From Onthophagus taurus (lineage: Eukaryota; Arthropoda; Insecta; Coleoptera; Scarabaeidae): a DNA stretch of 64,000 nt. The stretch is from positions 29,559,001 to 29,623,000 of the forward strand of contig NC_091968.1 in the NCBI RefSeq assembly GCF_036711975.1, read 5' to 3'. The translations under genes and the position numbers were made by a program. The notes beneath the pieces were generated by a model that did not search any database, was not told where the DNA came from, and saw nothing but the letters and a program-made list of their open reading frames with translations. Every line of letters begins with the position of its first letter. Position 1 is the first letter of the stretch. Positions 1 through 11,900 of the stretch are shown piece after piece.

Positions 1-1047
1 TGACGTAATCAAAACAATTCTTGGTAAATATATTATTTTTAGATTTATTATTTAATACAATGGAAATATACATTTTAATACAACCATTTTCAATGATTAT
101 TTATTATTAATTCTTCAAATTTCTATAAATAATTTTTTATTAAAAAAAAAATTTGTTGGTATAATTTGGTTGCTAATTTGACAGATGTAAACAAAGTGGA
201 TATGATTTTATTAACAGCATAACCTCTATTTTTTTCGTTGTGTTAGTGCGTGTGATACTGCTTTTTAAATTTAATTATAAGCATTAAATAATGAGAACTT
301 TAAGTTAATGGTAAGAACTATTATTATTTTTTTTACTAATTCATTGAAAACTTAAATTTTTAAAGTCTATAACTGACGTCACATATGCCTCATTCATTAT
401 ACGCCATTTTGATCATGACAATTGTCAATGGAAAATCAATTTTGCTGCAAAAATGCAAAGGAAATAGCAAAGAAGAAATTTGTTGTCGTACAGTACTGCA
501 CAAAGTTGTACTCTGGGCTGGTGACAGTGCCTTTCCTGCGTGGTGACATATTTTCGATGAAGTAGCAATTCACTTGCTTAGATATCAAGTTGAATACTAG
601 TTTAATCAGTACATTATGCAGATCATTAACCCAGATAAACAAAACTAATCTTATCCAATATTTCTTACCTGGAGGTTATTGACCTTGATAATCATAACTG
701 ACTATACATAACTCTACCCAAATGCTTGTTTAGTATAATAATACTAACTTGATATACGGGGAGATTGTAATAGAGGGGCACCGAAGCACTTAATGGCAGA
801 ATAAGATTTAGGTGAGGTAACGAAGAGAAGGTTTATAGATATTCAATAGAGGATGAGGAGAGACTGTGTAGGGAGGAGATACGAGCAGCATAAGGAGTGC
901 TTCCACCAAAGCCACTGCCTCAGCAACTTTTACAAGACTTAAAGGCATTTTTCTTGTCTAGCAACAGTGAACGACACTAAACGTCACATCTTTCTGTAGA
1001 TATTTCAAATAAAATCGAGCAATACGTTCCAAAGTTATTGCAGTTTG

Positions 1048-1218
1048 AAACTGGTCATCATTTTAGGTGATGGGTTTTTTATGCCGCTGAGTGTATATAC
1101 ATCAGATTCCTTGTACACAATATGATGACCAGTTTCAGGTTAATCCAATTTTAATCACTGAATTATAACTCCATTTGATAAAGCCGAGGCCAAGGCGTTA
1201 CAATATGATGAGCAGTTT
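1048..1218. repeat. small inverted repeat, MITE-like fragment
   Basis: AAACTGGTCATCAT at 1048-1061 is matched in reverse complement by ATGATGACCAGTTT at 1122-1135. A third, one-mismatch copy in the latter orientation lies at 1205-1218. The pattern suits a decayed fold-back or miniature transposon. No target duplication was identified. Confidence 0.4.
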
Positions 1219-2215
1219 CAGGTTGATATAATGCTAATCACAAGCAACCTCGACTTAACTAGTCAAAAGATCTACAACTTTACCTAATATGTATTTCTGA
1301 GAAGCATGTTACTATTGGCGAGCACTATATCTTCGTCGATGTCATCTGCGCAACTGACCGGCAAAGATAGATTTGCCAAGCTGTAAGTAAGCAGCATGCA
1401 CTATTCCCAAAAGTAAAGTATTATTCCTGTGTATACATTTATGATTAATTAACAATTCTCTATATGAATTTCATCACTGTTACAAAACAAGCTAAACCTT
1501 GGGTTAATAAACACTTAGGTAGAGACAAGTTCTTTAATTGTGTCGAAATCTCTTAAACAAGACTTCAGTCAATTAAAAATGGGGTTCACTCGGATAATAC
1601 AGAGCCAATTATAGATGGCGTTAATTTTAAAAATGGCAAACGAAGTTTATTAATTTATTGTAAAATCTGCAAGGTTTTTCCTCTATAAAAAAAGGCAAAA
1701 AATCCCCTTTTCTTTAATTTAATTCATTTCATTCAATTTCATAAGAATAGATGTCACCGTTTCGGAATTTTCTCTTTTATAAAACTAACTGTACATGAAA
1801 ACGTGCTTTGTATATGCCTTCTTTAGTAAATCGAATGCATTCGATTAACTGTTCACATCAACATCTGTCTAGGTAATTACAAGGTGCTTATCATGTATTA
1901 ATGTTGAGATAACGATGACCTACACGTAAATTTAATGATTTCCGGGAACGTTTTTCATCTTTAAAAAGATTTTTATAAAAACGAGGAATTATTAAATAAC
2001 TAATTGATCTTTATATAGAAACAGGTTGAGTCAGATTTTTTTTGTTGCTAAAAAAGGAAAAAACATAACTTAAGATATTTTTATCTGTTTGCTTTATTCA
2101 TTCCGATTTTTTTTGTTTAACCATACTAATTTATGTTTGTTTTATTTAAATTTTTAAAAATAGTTCTTTATAAATGTTGTTGCTAAGTTAAACAAAAGTA
2201 ACGATAAAGTCTTAC

Positions 2216-2760
2216 CTTCTTTTTCTTGAATTCTAACAACCTTACAATTGTTCTATTTTAACTGTTTGAAAAGGGCAAAAAGAGAAAGTCCCTCAACAGA
2301 AAACACACCCACTACGTGTTTAAAACGCGAAAACTAACACCATCACAAGAGAAGAAACCCAGCTTTTGTGGTTCGATAGAGCTTCAGGGTCACATGTTAC
2401 CAAGTAACAGGTAAACTCTTCGACGCTCACAACAAACCACGGTATAACACAAAATTTTCTTCATCAATATAAATTAAAATTATAAAATAAATTCAAATTT
2501 TAATTACTTCATTAATACGGTGATTTCTTTTCGCAAACGAATCGACACGAAAAAGGTCTTTTTCTTTTAAGTTGAGGTCAAAACGATGACGACGTCCACT
2601 CTACCGGGCTTTTCTACCGATACTACTTGGTTTATACTGGTTGGTGGAGTGGAGGTCTACATCGGGGCACAACCGGGGACTAGAAGGAGGTATATCTCTA
2701 CCGATAGAGGTAGAGAAGGTGATCACGGTACCTGCCCGGAAATGTCCGTGAACTTATATT
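2216..2760 (-). other. possible noncoding first exon on the minus strand
   Basis: This island has a clearly higher GC content than its surroundings. On the minus strand it runs from a TATAAATATAAG stretch near 2750-2765 down to a good splice donor, AAG followed by GTAAGA, at 2216/2215. That is the layout of a promoter plus 5' untranslated exon of a gene whose coding part would lie left of the window. A 72-codon plus-strand frame across it resembles nothing I know and I do not call it a gene. Confidence 0.2.
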
Positions 2761-3628
2761 TATACATAAAGGTATTTTACGTCATAAACAAAGACTTTAC
2801 TTAGGTTCGTTTTTAAAACAACTTTATGATAAAACTAAATAAGTCGCATTCCAAGAGAATTTTAACGGATCGTTAGATAGTGAAACACTTTCGAAATGAT
2901 TACAACACAATTTCATTCAGTACTAAGTACAGTGTTATTAACTAGAATTAAATTAATGTTTACGAATGTTAATAAAGATTTCAAATTGAATCTGTCAATG
3001 TCATTGTTGAAGATAAAGTCGGTTCCTATAACCGATTTAATTTGATGTGATTTGATGTGGAAACGTTTCTTTATTTTAATACTTTTTAAGCGATTTCAAC
3101 ATCATTTCAATAATTTACCGTTTTGGCGATAATAATTAATAATAATCAAGATTTTTTATTTCTTTTTCAAAACTAAATATCTCTAATTGTACTAATTTCA
3201 TGTTTTTAAACAAAGATGTCACTAATTGCAGTGAAAATTTATTATTTTTAAAATATATTATTATTATTGTTTTAAACTATATAAATATTTATCATATCTG
3301 AATTAAATGAATAAAAATTAATTTATTGAAATATATCAAACTTACCTCAATGATTAATCGCGCTAACTAAAAGTTTCAAAATTTTTTTTTTATTTCAATA
3401 CATTCAATTTAATTGCGACACGTATTACATTTCATTATTACATAATCCAAGTAATAAATTAATTTCTTTTTATATAAAAGCGTTTACGTAATGGAAAAAT
3501 TTTGTTATTTCTTTTATGTTAAATTAAACTAAATTACAGTTTTCTATAATTAATTCATTCAAAGATGTCACCACTATTTTTTTTAATTTAAATCAAATTA
3601 AAATTTATAATAAATATACAAAATAATC

Positions 3629-3905
3629 TTATAATCTCTCCTCAATTTCACGCAACCTCCTTAATAATAACACCTCATCCAAAGTATGTTTACACAAATA
3701 CTGCCCATTTAAGAATAAAACAGGAATTTCCGTTCTGTATAACCTCAAATATCTCAAATTATCTTTTTTGGTAATATCGACGATTTCTAATTCACAACGA
3801 TCGAGGTAATTGGTTAATTTTAATTTGACTTCATCGCATAACGGACAAGGATTTTTCGTATACAACGTAATTTTGGGTACAACGTTCTTGGGCAAAGTCT
3901 CCGGT
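3629..3905 (-). CDS. glutaredoxin-like protein (C5orf63/DUF836 type), 3' exon
   Basis: The last exon encodes about 92 residues of a thioredoxin-fold protein. After the splice site come a beta strand and the redox motif NPCPLCDEVK (CPLC active site). Next come a helix, the strand ELEIVDITK, and a cis-proline strand EIPVLFLNG. This order matches the small glutaredoxin-like family of human C5orf63 and yeast YDR286C, whose substrate is not established. A clear acceptor (TTTTATTTTCAG) sits just upstream at 3906-3917, so the apparent frame running up to a TTG at 3934 is intronic and the true start is in an upstream exon. I could not find that exon in the 190 bp before the thiolase gene, so the model is incomplete. 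It lies downstream of the thiolase on the same strand. Confidence 0.75.
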
Positions 3906-4094
3906 CTGAAAATAAAATTGGTTACAAAGATCAAGAAAAAGTCACTTTTTAGACTATTTTTAGGGGCAAAGAAGAGGAATAAAAATAAAACGTCTCACAA
4001 TTTAAAACGATACAAGAGTTAGTTTTATTTTTAATAAAACATAAAAAAATATAACCTCACTTATTTTTATAGTATTATTATAATTTCTTATAAC

Positions 4095-5368
4095 TTACAA
4101 TTTTTCAATTAAAATTGACGAAGCTCCGCCACCACCGTTACAAATAGCAGCAACACCTTTTTGGCCCGGTTTTAAAGCATGCACTAAATGCGTTACAATT
4201 CTCGCTCCGGACATTCCAATTGGATGTCCTAAACTAACAGCACCGCCGTGTATGTTAACCTTGTTATGATCTATCCCCAACATCTTCTCATTCGCTAAAA
4301 CAACAACGCTAAACGCTTCGTTAATTTCCCACATTGCGATATCATCCTTGTTAACTCCTGCGTTTTTTAATAAAGTTGGAATAGCATGAGCTGGGGCGAT
4401 AGGGAAATCAATTGGGTCGATTTCTGCATCGTAAAATCCCACGATTCTCGCTAAGGGTTTCGCGTTGAGTCGTTTTGCATGTTCTGGGGTTGTTAAAATT
4501 AAAGCAGCAGCTCCGTCGTTTAATGTTGAAGCGTTTCCGGCGGTTACTGTACCATTGTCTTTTTGAAAAACTGTGGATAATTTGTTGAATTTTTCGAAAT
4601 TAACTCGTTTGTATTCTTCATCGGCTGAAAAGATTTTATCAGGTTGCCCTTTTTTTTGTGGTACTGGAACTGGAACTAATTCATCAGCAAATGCATTTAT
4701 TTTATACGCTTCTTCGCTACGTTTATAAGAATCAATTGCGAATTCATCTTGTTGTTGTCTTGTAATTCCCAATTTCTTTGCTGTATTCTCGGCACAGTTC
4801 CCCATATGAAACTTATTATAAACGTCTGTTAACCCATCCAGGACAATTCCATCAACTAAATTAACTTGACCATAAGGAGTTTGTCCTCTATTTAAATAAT
4901 AAGGCACCTTTGACATTGATTCCATTCCACCAGCTAAAACACATTCTTGACTTCCAGTTTGAAGAGCTTGTGAAGCTAACATTATTGCTTTCATTCCAGA
5001 TGAACATACTTTATTAACAGTTGTGCAAACAGTAGTTTTTGGCATTCCAGAAAAAATCACAGCTTGTCTCGCTGGGGCTTGACCAACACCCCCTTGGCAC
5101 ACATTACCCATATAAACCTCTTTAACTTCTTCTTTAGGAATTCCAGCACGTTCAATTGCTGCTTTAATCGCAACAGCTCCTAATTGTGGGGCAGACATCG
5201 ATGAAAGGGATCCCAAAAAGGATCCCATTGGGGTTCTAGCAGCTGATATAACAACGACTTCATTGAGTTTTGGGGCCGTGCTATATGACCGGATAACCTA
5301 TAATAATGAAATTAAATTTAAACAGAATTATAGATATTTCATCTTACCTGAGCGAATCTGAATGCCAT
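4095..5368 (-). CDS. ACAT1: acetyl-CoA acetyltransferase, mitochondrial (acetoacetyl-CoA thiolase)
   Basis: This thiolase joins or cleaves two acetyl-CoA units (acetoacetyl-CoA plus CoA) in ketone-body and isoleucine metabolism in the mitochondrial matrix. There are two exons: 5348-5368 (seven codons, MAFRFAQ) and 4095-5297. The 50-nt intron has a CAG/GTAAGA donor and a TATTATAG acceptor, and the joined frame is continuous at 407 residues, the usual length. The basic N-terminus [15 protein letters not shown] looks like a mitochondrial presequence. Family signatures are visible: the nucleophile Cys near residue 105 in [10 protein letters not shown], the GHPIGMSGA His near 365, and the second catalytic Cys near 393 in CNGGGGAS. 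The 5' end faces the small gene at 5999. Its stop lies 190 bp from the glutaredoxin-like exon, so the two are closely packed on one strand. Confidence 0.95.
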
Positions 5369-5998
5369 CGTTATCGTATTTCGGGCTAAACTACTGTTGC
5401 AATGAAGTTTTAAACTAAAAATATGTGAAAAAACAGACTTTGACCTTATCCACCATATATAACCTGGTTGTTGTTACAAGACTTGTCTTGAAGATAATCG
5501 TTGTTATGTACTTAAAATCAGGTTGAAATGAATCAATTTGAATATAAAAACCGGTTTAAACTGTTTAATATATGCAATAAATAAAGAGGAAATAAAATTG
5601 AAGGTTAGATTGCGTTAACAACTTTAAATTACATTTTTTATTTTAAAGAATTTATTTACGGAAAGAAATCAGATCTTTATGTACTTTTATATGTTTTATT
5701 GGTTTATTAACAATACAAGAATTAAATAATTAAAAAGAATAAATAATTTTCATATTTGACAAATAAAACTTGGTGTATCTTTAATCTACGAGATGGCGCA
5801 ACTTAATTAATCCCAGATTGAATTTGAATTAAATCGAATCAAATTGAATGCTAATTTTATGTAAATATTTATATAAAAAAGAGGATTTAAATAATTTTTT
5901 TAATAATTAATATTAAGGATTTAATAAAGAATTTGTACATCATACACCTTCCGCCATCTACAGTTTAAAACTTAAATTTTATTTAACCTAAGTTGAAG
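5369..5998. promoter_or_regulatory. divergent intergenic region
   Basis: This 630-bp spacer separates the minus-strand thiolase from the plus-strand small gene and presumably carries both promoters. It contains two CTCF-like words facing each other: AGATGGCGCA at 5791-5800 (plus) and AGATGGCGG at 5951-5959 (minus). No TATA box or open frame stands out. Confidence 0.4.
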
Positions 5999-6351
5999 AT
6001 GGCTCAAATTGAGTTCTTTGATGAAGTAATGAATTCGGTTTTAACTGCAATAGAAGAGTTTAAATCAGATATTTTCATTAACATAGAAAGCACGCTGTAT
6101 CACGAAATAGAAGCGAAAATAAATCTTCTATTATTCAAGGTGAAATCCGAATTGCTAATGTTTCGAAATCCATTTGAAAGATTTAGCGGGGATTATCAAG
6201 AGTAAATATATTAAAAAGTACATTATTTATTTATTATTATTATTAATGTCGTAGATTAGAACATCAAGTGCAACAAGTTAATTATTTATTGAGGATTATG
6301 GTAAAAGTCAATGAAATATCTGAGACGATTTCAAAATTAAACCGAGAATAA
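5999..6351 (+). CDS. small two-exon protein, 99 aa, unrecognised
   Basis: Exon 1 (5999-6201) opens with ATG GCT. A 53-nt intron (6202-6254, GTAAAT to CGTAG) then leads to exon 2 (6255-6351, ending in TAA). The splice joins the codon GA|A and keeps the frame open, giving 99 residues. The product is Glu/Lys/Ile-rich and probably helical. Hydrophobic residues recur in heptad-like spacing, and the second exon adds VQQVNYLLRIMVKVNEISET, so a short coiled coil or bundle is likely. No signal peptide or zinc ligands are seen. I do not recognise a family; a small subunit of a larger complex would fit the size and helix content, but that is inference. Confidence 0.6.
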
Positions 6352-6686
6352 ATAAATCATAATAATTAAAAAGTAATTAAATAAGAATAGAATGAAATAA
6401 GAATAAAATAAAAATAATTAATTTAAAGGTTTAATTCATTATTATTCCACTAGATGTCGTTTAAATTTGACATTTTATTTTTGACATTGACAGTTATAGT
6501 TATTAATCATCGAAAAAAAGAAGTAAAATGGTAAATCATTTAGAACTAATGATGTTAAAATTCATACGCCCCCCTCACGTATTTAATATGTTACGCAATG
6601 TAAGTTAGTTTACTTCGTTTCCTTTTAATTTAATATATTCGTAACTGACGTATTTCATCTTAAAAACATAACCTTACAAATACGCA
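6352..6686. other. intergenic, probable DIAP2 promoter/5' UTR
   Basis: This short spacer lies between the small gene and the DIAP2 start. It holds AT-rich sequence and, near 6529, an ATG directly followed by GTAAAT that could be an upstream splice donor. Nothing more can be supported. Confidence 0.3.
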
Positions 6687-9600
6687 ATGAATATCGAGAA
6701 AAACCGACTAAAAACCTACAGAAATTGGCCCCCTTACGTGCCGGTTTCACTCGTGAAACTTGCTAAAGCAGGATTTTATTATACGGGAAGAAATGAAACG
6801 GTGAAATGTTTCTCGTGCGAGATTGAAATATCCGGATGGGAGTTTGGTGATCCAGTTCAGGTTATGGGAAAACATCGATCATCTAGCCCACAGTGTCCGT
6901 TTGTTTTAAATCAGTCAACATGCGGGAATATTCCTCACATACCCCACTCGTATTCAGTTCCAACAAATAACATCACAAACAACACAGAAGATTACAAAAC
7001 TGAATCTGCTCGATTACAAACCTTTGCTAATTGGCCGAAATTAGATGTTGTGGCACCGGAGGCACTCGCCAAATCCGGATTTTACTCACTCAAGGTTAAA
7101 GATTACGTTAAATGCGCCTTTTGCGATGTCGTTTTAATTTCGTGGGAACAAGGAGATAACCCGAACACAGAACATTACCGTTGTTCTCCGAATTGTAGTT
7201 ATTTAAAACTTATGAATAATGAAAGAAATGTTACCACCAGTAACAGCAATTCAAATCTGTTATTAATCGAAGGAGACGGAAACTTAAGTAATTTAGGGGT
7301 GCAAGAACATAAATTACCGAAACATCCCGATTTTGCAACTTACGAAGCCAGGATAAGATCTTTTGCAAAGTGGCCTAATTCGGTACCACAAAAACCGGAA
7401 GATTTAGCTTCCGCAGGGTTTTATTATGAAGGATTTGGGGATCGCGTTCGCTGTTTTCATTGTGACGGGGGATTGAATCATTGGGATCCCGATGATGAAC
7501 CTTGGTCTCAACACGCTCATTGGTTTCCCAGGTGCTGTTACATACTTTTAATGAAAGGACAAGAATTTATTCAACAATCATCACCGGTTAATGTAAGTAG
7601 TATAAAGATTTGATTTAATTTTAGTTTTTAAATTTTTTTGTTAGGTTATATTTGTAAGTGTTGATAATGTAGTTTGCATACTTTTACAACGCCATCTAAT
7701 AAATTATTCATGAACTAAAACATTTAAAAAAAATAGGTATTAAAAAATGCAAGAAAAGGGTTTAATCTTTATTATTTTTAATTTTTATATCTTAACGATT
7801 ATCGATAAGATGACATTGATGGTTGTTCAAAACAAAGTAATCCAGATAATTAAAATAAAAATTCTTGGAAAATTAAAATTTTCTATTGTTTGTTTTCTAA
7901 TCTATTGTTTTTAAATAGATCATCAATGCATCTCTAAGTATATTTTATTGTAAGCTTAAATCTATCTTAAATTTATTTCACAATGTTAGGTGACTTGCAA
8001 TGTTAGATAATTTGCTATGTTAGATAATTTGTAAAAAATTAGCTCTTTTTATTTTGACTTTGACAAGTAAAAAAACATAACCTCAGTTGAGACTGTAAAT
8101 TATGATGATTATAATTCTGATTATATTATCAGATCACTATCTATGTATCAGATCCAGAATTGAATATGGTTTGTGGATACTAATGCCTATTCCTAAAATT
8201 ATGATGAATAAACTTAAGATAACATGCTATGAAGCCTATAGAGCTATACTGGGTGTCTTGAGATCTTCCTCAACAAATGCGTTAATGATTGAAGCAGGTG
8301 AAACATCTATTAAAGTTAGAGCAAGACTGTTGTGTACTAGATTTCTGAGAAACTTTATCAAAAGCGTTACTAAAATCAGTGTAGATAGAGTCCATCAGAC
8401 AGTTGTCATCAAAAGAATGCAAAATGTAATTAGTATATTCGAGAAGATTCGTCTCAACCGAACAAACAACAAAAAAATCCGTGTTCTCCAAGGTTGAAAA
8501 TATTCAATCAATAACTTTCTAAAACAACAAATTTAATTTTCTTATTTTTAATCCAATTTATATTTGTTTTTGCGTACTTGAACGAATAAGGCGTAGTTAT
8601 TGAAAAGTATTATGAGGATATAGAAATATTTTTGCAATGCCTTGTTTATTACATTTTATCGACAAAATAACAATATTTTGATGAAGCAAAATCTGAATGT
8701 TGTGTTGTCATTATTCGTTTTGAAACGATCAGAAATGTATAAAAAACGATTAATTAACGCAACACAATGTGCAATTTCTTTTCATCATTATTAAAATAAT
8801 CCACTGAATAAGTGTTCCAAGAAATATACTTTACCGCGTCATTATTCGGCGCCAGACTATGATTACACGACGTAAATTCCGTAGATTACAACACTTGAAT
8901 TGTAAAAATATGAAATACAGGGTGTTTTCGAATTAAAACAATGTTTGAGTAATGAAAGAAGTTAAAATAACTTAAAAGGCGGTTGGGTTTCGTCCGTTCA
9001 AGCGAAGTCGACGTCGCTGTTGAGGTCCATTGACGGCCGCAACAGCAAAACGATGTCAAGACGCGAAGGTCACAGAGGTTACGTTGCATTCCATCGACAT
9101 GACTAAGAATCTCTCTTTCTCGTTCCTTCCAAACCGCTTCTTGTAGCTTGCACAAACGGCATAAGTGAGCGTTCGTTGCATCCAGCATTCGGCCTCCAGC
9201 TCTCCTTTATATAACTTTATCCTTTTTAATTATTCATTAGCGATTAGATTAGTCATAACAAGAATTAAAAGAGTTTTATTCAACTTAAATAGTTAATTAT
9301 TTTATTTCTTTTTAGGATAATGCAGTAACGATCCCTACAGCATCATCAAGACCATCTTCTAGACGTGGTGAAACCCCAACCGATCAACAACTTCAAACAT
9401 ACCTCGATTCCGATCAAGCTAGATCCGCTTTAAGCGTTGGCCTTCAATTAGATCGTGTAAAACGAGCGATTAAAAATAAACTTGAAGAAACCGGGGTGGG
9501 TTTTTCCTCGAGCGACGCCCTCATTGAAGCTGCTTTAAACCTTCAAATCGACGACGAAGACTTCGATAGTCCAAACACGAGTAATTCGAATTTATCGAAG

Positions 9601-9918
9601 ACCGTTTCAATTATTTTAGAAGATGTTTTACATTCAGCGGTTTCCGGACAACCGAAATCCACCGATGGAGGGGTCGTTAAAAAAGAAATTCCGAAAAATG
9701 ATTATCAACGAAAAAATGGGGAACAGATGAGTCTCGAAGAGGAAAATCGACAATTAAAAGAAGCGAGGATGTGTAAGATTTGTATGGACGCTGAGGTTGG
9801 AATTGTTTTATTGCCGTGTGGACATTTGACTTCGTGCGTTCAGTGTGCACCAAATTTAAAAGATTGTCCCTTGTGTAGGGCTCCGATTAAGGCTACCGTC
9901 AGAACGTTTTTTTCTTAG
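6687..9918 (+). CDS. Diap2: inhibitor of apoptosis, DIAP2-type (3 BIR + UBA + RING)
   Basis: There are two exons: 6687-7592 and 9316-9918. The phase-0 intron has donor AAT/GTAAGT and acceptor TTTTTAG. The joined protein is about 502 residues, close to Drosophila DIAP2 (498). The domains in order are BIR1 (about 7-73), BIR2 (108-174), BIR3 (221-288), a UBA-like helical region after about 330 (SALSVGLQLDRVKRAIKNKL) and a C-terminal RING (CKICMDAEVG to CPLCRAP) with the aromatic tail VRTFFS. All BIR zinc ligands (C-x2-C, H, C) are present. In the family, DIAP2 is a ubiquitin ligase in IMD immune signalling and restrains effector caspases. BIR3 keeps the Asp and Trp residues of a peptide-binding groove (DDEPWSQHAHW). 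It is the first of four IAP genes in this window. Confidence 0.93.
7593..9315 (+). other. intron 1 of the DIAP2 gene
   Basis: A 1723-bp intron holding a LINE fragment (8102-8497), one CGCCATCT word (7690-7697) and a GC-richer island at about 8970-9200. Read on the minus strand the island gives a 100-codon frame I cannot place in any family. It may be old transposon sequence, since TACAGGGTGTTTTCG near 8927 looks like a mariner-type end. Confidence 0.6.
8102..8497 (+). pseudogene. LINE reverse transcriptase C-terminal fragment
   Basis: A 131-codon frame reads like the region behind the reverse transcriptase domain of insect non-LTR retrotransposons of the Jockey/R1 type. It has RSRIEYGLWI, then AYRAILGVLRSSSTNALMIEAG, then ARLLCTRF, the usual R.L.Y...LG..R.S....L..E.G order. 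The reverse transcriptase core and endonuclease are missing. It lies inside the DIAP2 intron in the same direction as the gene and is a dead 5'-truncated insertion. Confidence 0.65.
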
Positions 9919-10648
9919 TTTTCTTTCGCTTTTTTTTGTTGATTGGTGATGTTTTTTTTTCTGTTGATTTTTTTAACTTCAAATATACGCTTATTATTTT
10001 AAATAAGTGTTTAAAAAAGAATTATAACATAACCTTCAAATTCCATCCTTTCTATAAACGTCAAATTAGACAGGTTATAAGTTATAACCTCAAAGTTTTA
10101 TTTCTTATTAATAATTTAATAATAATTTATTCCAATCTTTTTTAAAACTTGATATAGGAATGCGAAAACGTTGAGTGTAGGTTTAATTAATTTAATTTAC
10201 TTTATCTTTTGCTAATTCTTTTTAAATTTTTTGCATTTATTGACCTTTGTTTCATAAATCAATAACTCTGGCGTCAATTTTTATCGATATTAGATTAATA
10301 TCGATATCAATTAAAAATAATTGCATTTATTTCGAGTGATTTTTAATTCAATCGTGCAAATTTCAAATTCCCCGCCAAATTGACGCTGTCACGTCCAACT
10401 TTAAAATGGTTTTCCAATTTTTTTCCACACGATTTAAATAAAACAAACACAAATTTATTTACAATAATTTATTTATAGCGTATTTATTAATTATTTCTTT
10501 TTAAATACTTAATAAAATAATACATCAAAAACGTCTAAAAATGACAACCTAATATTTTTTTTGACGTTTAACGATAACGTCAAAACCGTACAATTACGTA
10601 ATTAATTTTTATTAATTATTTATTAAATAATTTAAAAACTAATTCATT
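9919..10648. other. convergent 3' region between DIAP2 and BIR-RING gene A
   Basis: This AT-rich 730-bp spacer presumably holds the two 3' untranslated regions. No repeat family or open frame was recognised; an AT-rich palindromic stretch with ATCGATATTAGATTAATATCGAT lies near 10282-10305. Confidence 0.4.
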
Positions 10649-11266
10649 TTATGGAATATAAATTTTAATACGATAACTTTCCTCTTTTTTACAAATCGGA
10701 CAATTAGGAAGTTTATCGTTGCATTCTTCGCAAGTGCTAAGATGTTTACAAGGTAGGGATAAAATGTTTCGTATTCTATCACAACATATAACGCATTGTA
10801 TATTATTAGGAACCTGTTCTTTGGATTCGTGTTCTTTAGACGTGTGGTATGTTTGTAAAAACTCCTTGTTTCCGCCGAGATTTAAAAAGGGACAATTTGG
10901 GGACCAACGCTGATGTTCGCTCCACGGATTATCGTCGGCCTCCCAATCATTTAAACCAACTCCGCAGCTAAAACATGTCACCTTATCACCTTCACCGACG
11001 TAATAAAATCCGGCTTGAGCTAAATCTTTCGGTTTCTGATTTAGTTGCTTTGGCCAATCTTTAAATGTTTGCAGACGACTTGTTAATGTGTCACTTCGAA
11101 ACGGTGAGTATCGTTCTGGAACTCCTGCCCGATTAGAGTAGCTTTCAATTGGAATTACAGCTGTGTTCATTTCTATACTTTGGTTTGATTTAATTCCTTC
11201 TGCTGTAAAAAGAAAAAAATAGGATTTTTGTTTTAAATAAAACATTTTTAACTTACCCCTCTGCAT
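10649..11266 (-). CDS. short IAP with one BIR and a RING (paralogue A)
   Basis: Exon 1 is only ten coding bases (11257-11266, ATGCAGAGGG). A 54-nt intron with GTAAGT and ACAG ends joins it to exon 2 (10649-11202), giving about 187 residues. One BIR (SRLQTFKDW to WSPNCPFL) has CFSC, H and C zinc ligands and the Trp of the IAP-binding-motif groove (DDNPWSEHQRW). The RING follows with a short linker (CVICCDRIRN to CPICKK). The tail RIKIYIP ends 13 residues after the last Cys, as in DIAP2, with Tyr where IAPs have the Phe that supports dimer and E2 contacts. The layout resembles vertebrate livin (one BIR plus RING). It is probably an E3 ligase that binds caspases or their antagonists. It lies head to head with paralogue B and tail to tail with DIAP2. 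Confidence 0.88.
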   Translation of the reverse strand: MQRGKLKMFYLKQKSYFFLFTAEGIKSNQSIEMNTAVIPIESYSNRAGVPERYSPFRSDTLTSRLQTFKDWPKQLNQKPKDLAQAGFYYVGEGDKVTCFSCGVGLNDWEADDNPWSEHQRWSPNCPFLNLGGNKEFLQTYHTSKEHESKEQVPNNIQCVICCDRIRNILSLPCKHLSTCEECNDKLPNCPICKKEESYRIKIYIP

Positions 11267-11900
11267 TGTATGGGAAAAATGAAATTGCTATTCGTTGGCT
11301 CGTAAGTAAGTACACAAAATGTTATCTTTTATCTGATACCGGTTAAGTTCCAGTTAAACTACGGCACATTAATGTGTGTGTTATTAGAAAATGTGGATTG
11401 GACTTATCGATTTCTACAAAAATACGTTTATTATAGTCCAGGAAAAAGTGATGTGTGTTTAAACAGGAAATGTTTTTGATTAGGAAGTGAGTTGTAATTC
11501 GTATTTGCTAAAGGTGTTGGGTTGAGGGAAAAATGGGTTAAATCAATATAAATAAAAGATACAAATATTGAGAAATATAAATATATTAGTAAATTTGCTT
11601 TACACATAATTTTTTTTTATTTTGTTGCACTATCTTTGAAATTATCTCTCTCTAGATAATGTAGTTATCTCGAACACAATCAACAATTTCTTTTTGATCA
11701 ATAAGTTTTAATATAGAAAATAAATTCCTTACTAAAAACCGTGATGACACTAAAATTATGAAGAAATTAAATGAGTATTTATATTGCAACCAAAACGATA
11801 GTTTTGATTAATCAGATTTAGTGCAAATTTGAGGTGAATAGTTTTCTATAACGCATTCCAGTTTATTTCAAACTTGTGCTTTACTTATAGATTTCTTAAA
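11267..11900. promoter_or_regulatory. shared head-to-head promoter region of the two BIR-RING genes
   Basis: This 634-bp gap lies between two divergent paralogues and must hold both promoters if they are active. It is AT-rich and contains a short palindrome, ATTATCTCTCTCTAGATAAT, near 11641. The inverted arrangement points to an inverted duplication as the origin of the gene pair. Confidence 0.4.

Larger units (their letters stand above)
1..3628. other. no recognised gene; AT-rich noncoding stretch
   Basis: No open frame here resembles a known protein and no convincing coding exon was found. The stretch is AT-rich and holds a small inverted repeat (1048-1218), one AGATGGCG word (1613-1620) and a more GC-rich island (about 2280-2770) described separately. 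It could be intergenic or a large intron of a gene lying to the left. Confidence 0.5.

Noticed and set aside
2586-2804. 72-codon plus-strand frame with a good-looking start
   Set aside because: The composition follows a GC-rich noncoding island, the protein resembles nothing, and the opposite strand has better promoter and splice signals.
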